Shown here in pieces: positions 62,477 to 64,000 of a stretch of DNA of 64,000 nt. A program made the translations under genes and the position numbers. The stretch lies in the NCBI GenBank assembly GCA_029233985.1, contig JARGOK010000002.1, positions 62,001-126,000 on the forward strand, in the 5' to 3' direction. Under the pieces are notes generated by a model. The model was not told the DNA's origin, searched no databases, and saw only the letters and a list, made by a program, of their open reading frames with translations. This stretch comes from Candidatus Altimarinota bacterium. GTDB lineage: Bacteria; Patescibacteriota; Gracilibacteria; JAUYGZ01. Within the stretch, counting starts at the first letter, position 1. Every line of letters begins with the position of its first letter.

Positions 62477-63250
62477 TTAGCCAAACACCCCAAAACCCAC
62501 CGTTCTCTCTACCACCCAAAACAAGGCCACAGCCGCCATCACTACAGCACTACACTTCATCACTACCTGATAATACGAGGTTTTTTTCAAGAGAAGAATC
62601 ATTGGAATAACAGCAGCTAAGATCAAGACCTGTCCTACCTCAACTCCGACATTAAACGAAAGCAGTGAAAGCAAAAAATGATCAACGGGGATATTCAGAT
62701 CCGCCAATAATCCTGCAAACCCTAGACCATGAAACAGACCGAAAAAGAACACACCGAAGATCTGTCTTCGTTCAGATTTCACCAGTTCGTTCTTCGCAAA
62801 GAAAACCGGAAAAATGGCCATATAGACAATAGAAAGAGCAATAAGAGGCTCCACGACAGAAGAACTGAGCTCAAAAAAACCAGACCCAGCCAGGATCAAC
62901 GTAATACTATGAGCAATTGTAAATGAAGTCACGAGCTTTAGTACATGACCAAGCCTGGTATACACCAATACCAAGGTCAGGACAAAGAGAATATGATCAA
63001 GTCCTTCTAAGATATGTTTCACTCCCAATACCACAAAATCTTGAAAGAGCTGCCATTGACCTGCCCAAGTGTCACTTCCTTGTGAAGCCACAAAAGCATC
63101 AATTTCATCAGCAGTAATATCTGGGTTATTCTGAATTAATTCGAGCACATCTGCTGGAATAATTTCATGTGCAGAGACAAGAGAAACAGATGATTCAGCA
63201 ATAAATAGGAGTCCAAATAGTACAAAGACAGCGACAACAAATTTTTTCAT
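62477..63250 (-). CDS. HupE/UreJ-family membrane protein
   Basis: 257 residues. Signal peptide (1-28), an exported stretch with IIPADVLELIQNNPDIT, then about six helices with GVKHILEGLDHILFVLTLVL and VTSFTIAHSITLILAG and FFGLFHGLGFAGLLADL, the His-rich marks of the HupE/UreJ type 2 family (possible nickel or cobalt permeases). No hydrogenase or urease genes are in the window. Confidence 0.85.
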   Translation of the reverse strand: MKKFVVAVFVLFGLLFIAESSVSLVSAHEIIPADVLELIQNNPDITADEIDAFVASQGSDTWAGQWQLFQDFVVLGVKHILEGLDHILFVLTLVLVYTRLGHVLKLVTSFTIAHSITLILAGSGFFELSSSVVEPLIALSIVYMAIFPVFFAKNELVKSERRQIFGVFFFGLFHGLGFAGLLADLNIPVDHFLLSLLSFNVGVEVGQVLILAAVIPMILLLKKTSYYQVVMKCSAVVMAAVALFWVVERTVGFGVFG

Positions 63251-63354
63251 AGGGAAGGGTGAAGTTTTCCTCAGTAAATCACAGCATCAGTTCAATGCAA
63301 GTTTTTTTGATGTTTCTGTTAGAATAAAAACACATTTTTGTCCACTTGTCGTAT

Positions 63355-63561
63355 ATGAAACCTGAAATAACAAATTGCGTCATTCAACTGCGAAAAAAGC
63401 ATCAGTTCACCCAAGAAGAACTCGCCTCAAAACTAGGAGTAAGCCGTCAAACCATCATTTCTATTGAGAAAGGCAAGTACTTACCGTCAATTCGTCTTGC
63501 ACTACAGATGGCAGAAGTCTTTAATAAACCTATAGAACACATCTTCACCTTACAAAAATAG
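63355..63561 (+). CDS. XRE-family transcriptional regulator
   Basis: 68 residues from ATG at 63355 (a TTG nine bases earlier is possible). One helix-turn-helix: IQLRKKHQFTQEELASKLGVSRQTIISIEKGKYLPSIRLALQMAEVF, the YozG-like small XRE type. It is followed within ten bases by a small membrane protein gene, a common pairing. Confidence 0.9.
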   Translation: MKPEITNCVIQLRKKHQFTQEELASKLGVSRQTIISIEKGKYLPSIRLALQMAEVFNKPIEHIFTLQK

Positions 63562-63569
63562 ATTTGCAT

Positions 63570-63938
63570 ATGAATAATTTCCACATCAAACGTGAGATAG
63601 GCGCTTCCATTATTCTTGCCGTTCTCCTCATTACCATCAGCAATCCTTTTGATTCAGTCTATATTTCTGAATACCTCAACTACTGGATCCCTATTGCGGT
63701 CATGGTCTTTTTTGGACTGGCTTTTTTCATGTGCCACAAACCTAGCAATGACGAAAGACAGCAACTTCTCCTCTTATTGGGGGAACGATTTGGGTTTATG
63801 GCAGGATCCCTTATTCTCATGATTGGACTTATTATCCAAGTCATAGATGGATTAGTAGACCCCTGGCTATTAGGAACATTCGTCGTCATGCTCTTAGCAA
63901 AAACACTGGGAATGATCTACGGAAAGGTCAAACATTAG
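63570..63938 (+). CDS. Small membrane protein paired with the XRE regulator
   Basis: 122 residues from ATG at 63570. About four membrane helices, with a conserved-looking cytoplasmic NDERQQLLLLLGERFGF between the second and third. This is the usual partner (DUF2178-like) of small XRE regulators. Function unknown. Confidence 0.65.
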   Translation: MNNFHIKREIGASIILAVLLITISNPFDSVYISEYLNYWIPIAVMVFFGLAFFMCHKPSNDERQQLLLLLGERFGFMAGSLILMIGLIIQVIDGLVDPWLLGTFVVMLLAKTLGMIYGKVKH

Positions 63939-63962
63939 CAGAAACACAAATGTAAAGTTTCC

Positions 63963-63990
63963 TTGACATAGATGTACAGAAGCCTACACT
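63963..63990 (+). promoter_or_regulatory. Promoter at the window edge
   Basis: TTGACA at 63963-63968, 16 bases, TACACT at 63985-63990. It would drive a gene beyond the window. Confidence 0.5.
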
Positions 63991-64000
63991 TTGTATGCTT

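Overview
The window is an AT-rich bacterial chromosome segment. TGA ends several clear genes (hflX, the last cassette gene), so the code is standard. Surface proteins are S-layer-like (SLH domains), lipoproteins carry lipoboxes and LspA is encoded; I recognise no typical outer-membrane protein. Long orphan surface proteins, four-helix-bundle (S23-type) and DUF5665-like genes fit a candidate-phylum lineage (Patescibacteria/CPR, perhaps Peregrinibacteria-like). That placement is a low-confidence inference; no rRNA is present.

Layout. 0.2-12.4 kb: FecR-like membrane protein, a giant membrane protein ending in an oligopeptide-binding domain, a 1435-residue surface protein, small genes and pyrH. 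12.4-16.3 kb: three monocistronic units with strong promoters, long folded leaders and, in two of them, coding sequences packed with short perfect hairpins. 16.3-21.3 kb: SLH-anchored repeat protein and aroA. 21.4-28.5 kb: one minus-strand cluster of a Gld-like ABC system (ATPase, permease, GldG-like, DUF4340-like) followed by two HEFGH metalloprotease paralogues. 28.7-35.8 kb: hflX and leuA, leuC, leuD, leuB. 35.9-43.6 kb: PLP decarboxylase, SET-domain protein and a two-component cluster. 43.7-45.7 kb: a Thr/Ile-codon attenuator in front of a threonine synthase fused to a LeuA-type regulatory domain. 45.7-52.6 kb: three tRNAs, lspA, an ftsW/rodA-type gene and an RRM protein gene with a textbook terminator.

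52.6-62.4 kb is the most unusual part: an integron-like system. A minus-strand tyrosine recombinase gene is followed by an attI-like junction and eight cassettes separated by attC-like imperfect palindromes. The cassettes carry an orphan protein, a reverse transcriptase, a HAD phosphatase, a second orphan, an SLH protein, an HD-domain (ppGpp-hydrolase-like) protein, a DAO-family flavoenzyme and a membrane protein. The assignment rests on a specific test: the bases opening each cassette are the reverse complement of the bases just before that cassette's own attC, as expected if each was once a circle with one attC. Three features are atypical: complementarity reaches tens of bases beyond the core (up to about 90 bp in the RT cassette); several core boxes read GATA or AATA instead of GTT; and the recombinase lacks the insertion typical of IntI.

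Beyond the array lie a HupE/UreJ-like membrane protein, an XRE regulator with a small membrane partner, and a promoter at the edge. Branched-chain amino-acid synthesis (leuABCD plus the Ile-linked control of threonine synthase) is the main metabolic theme. All calls are from reading the sequence; no alignment, folding or database search was run.
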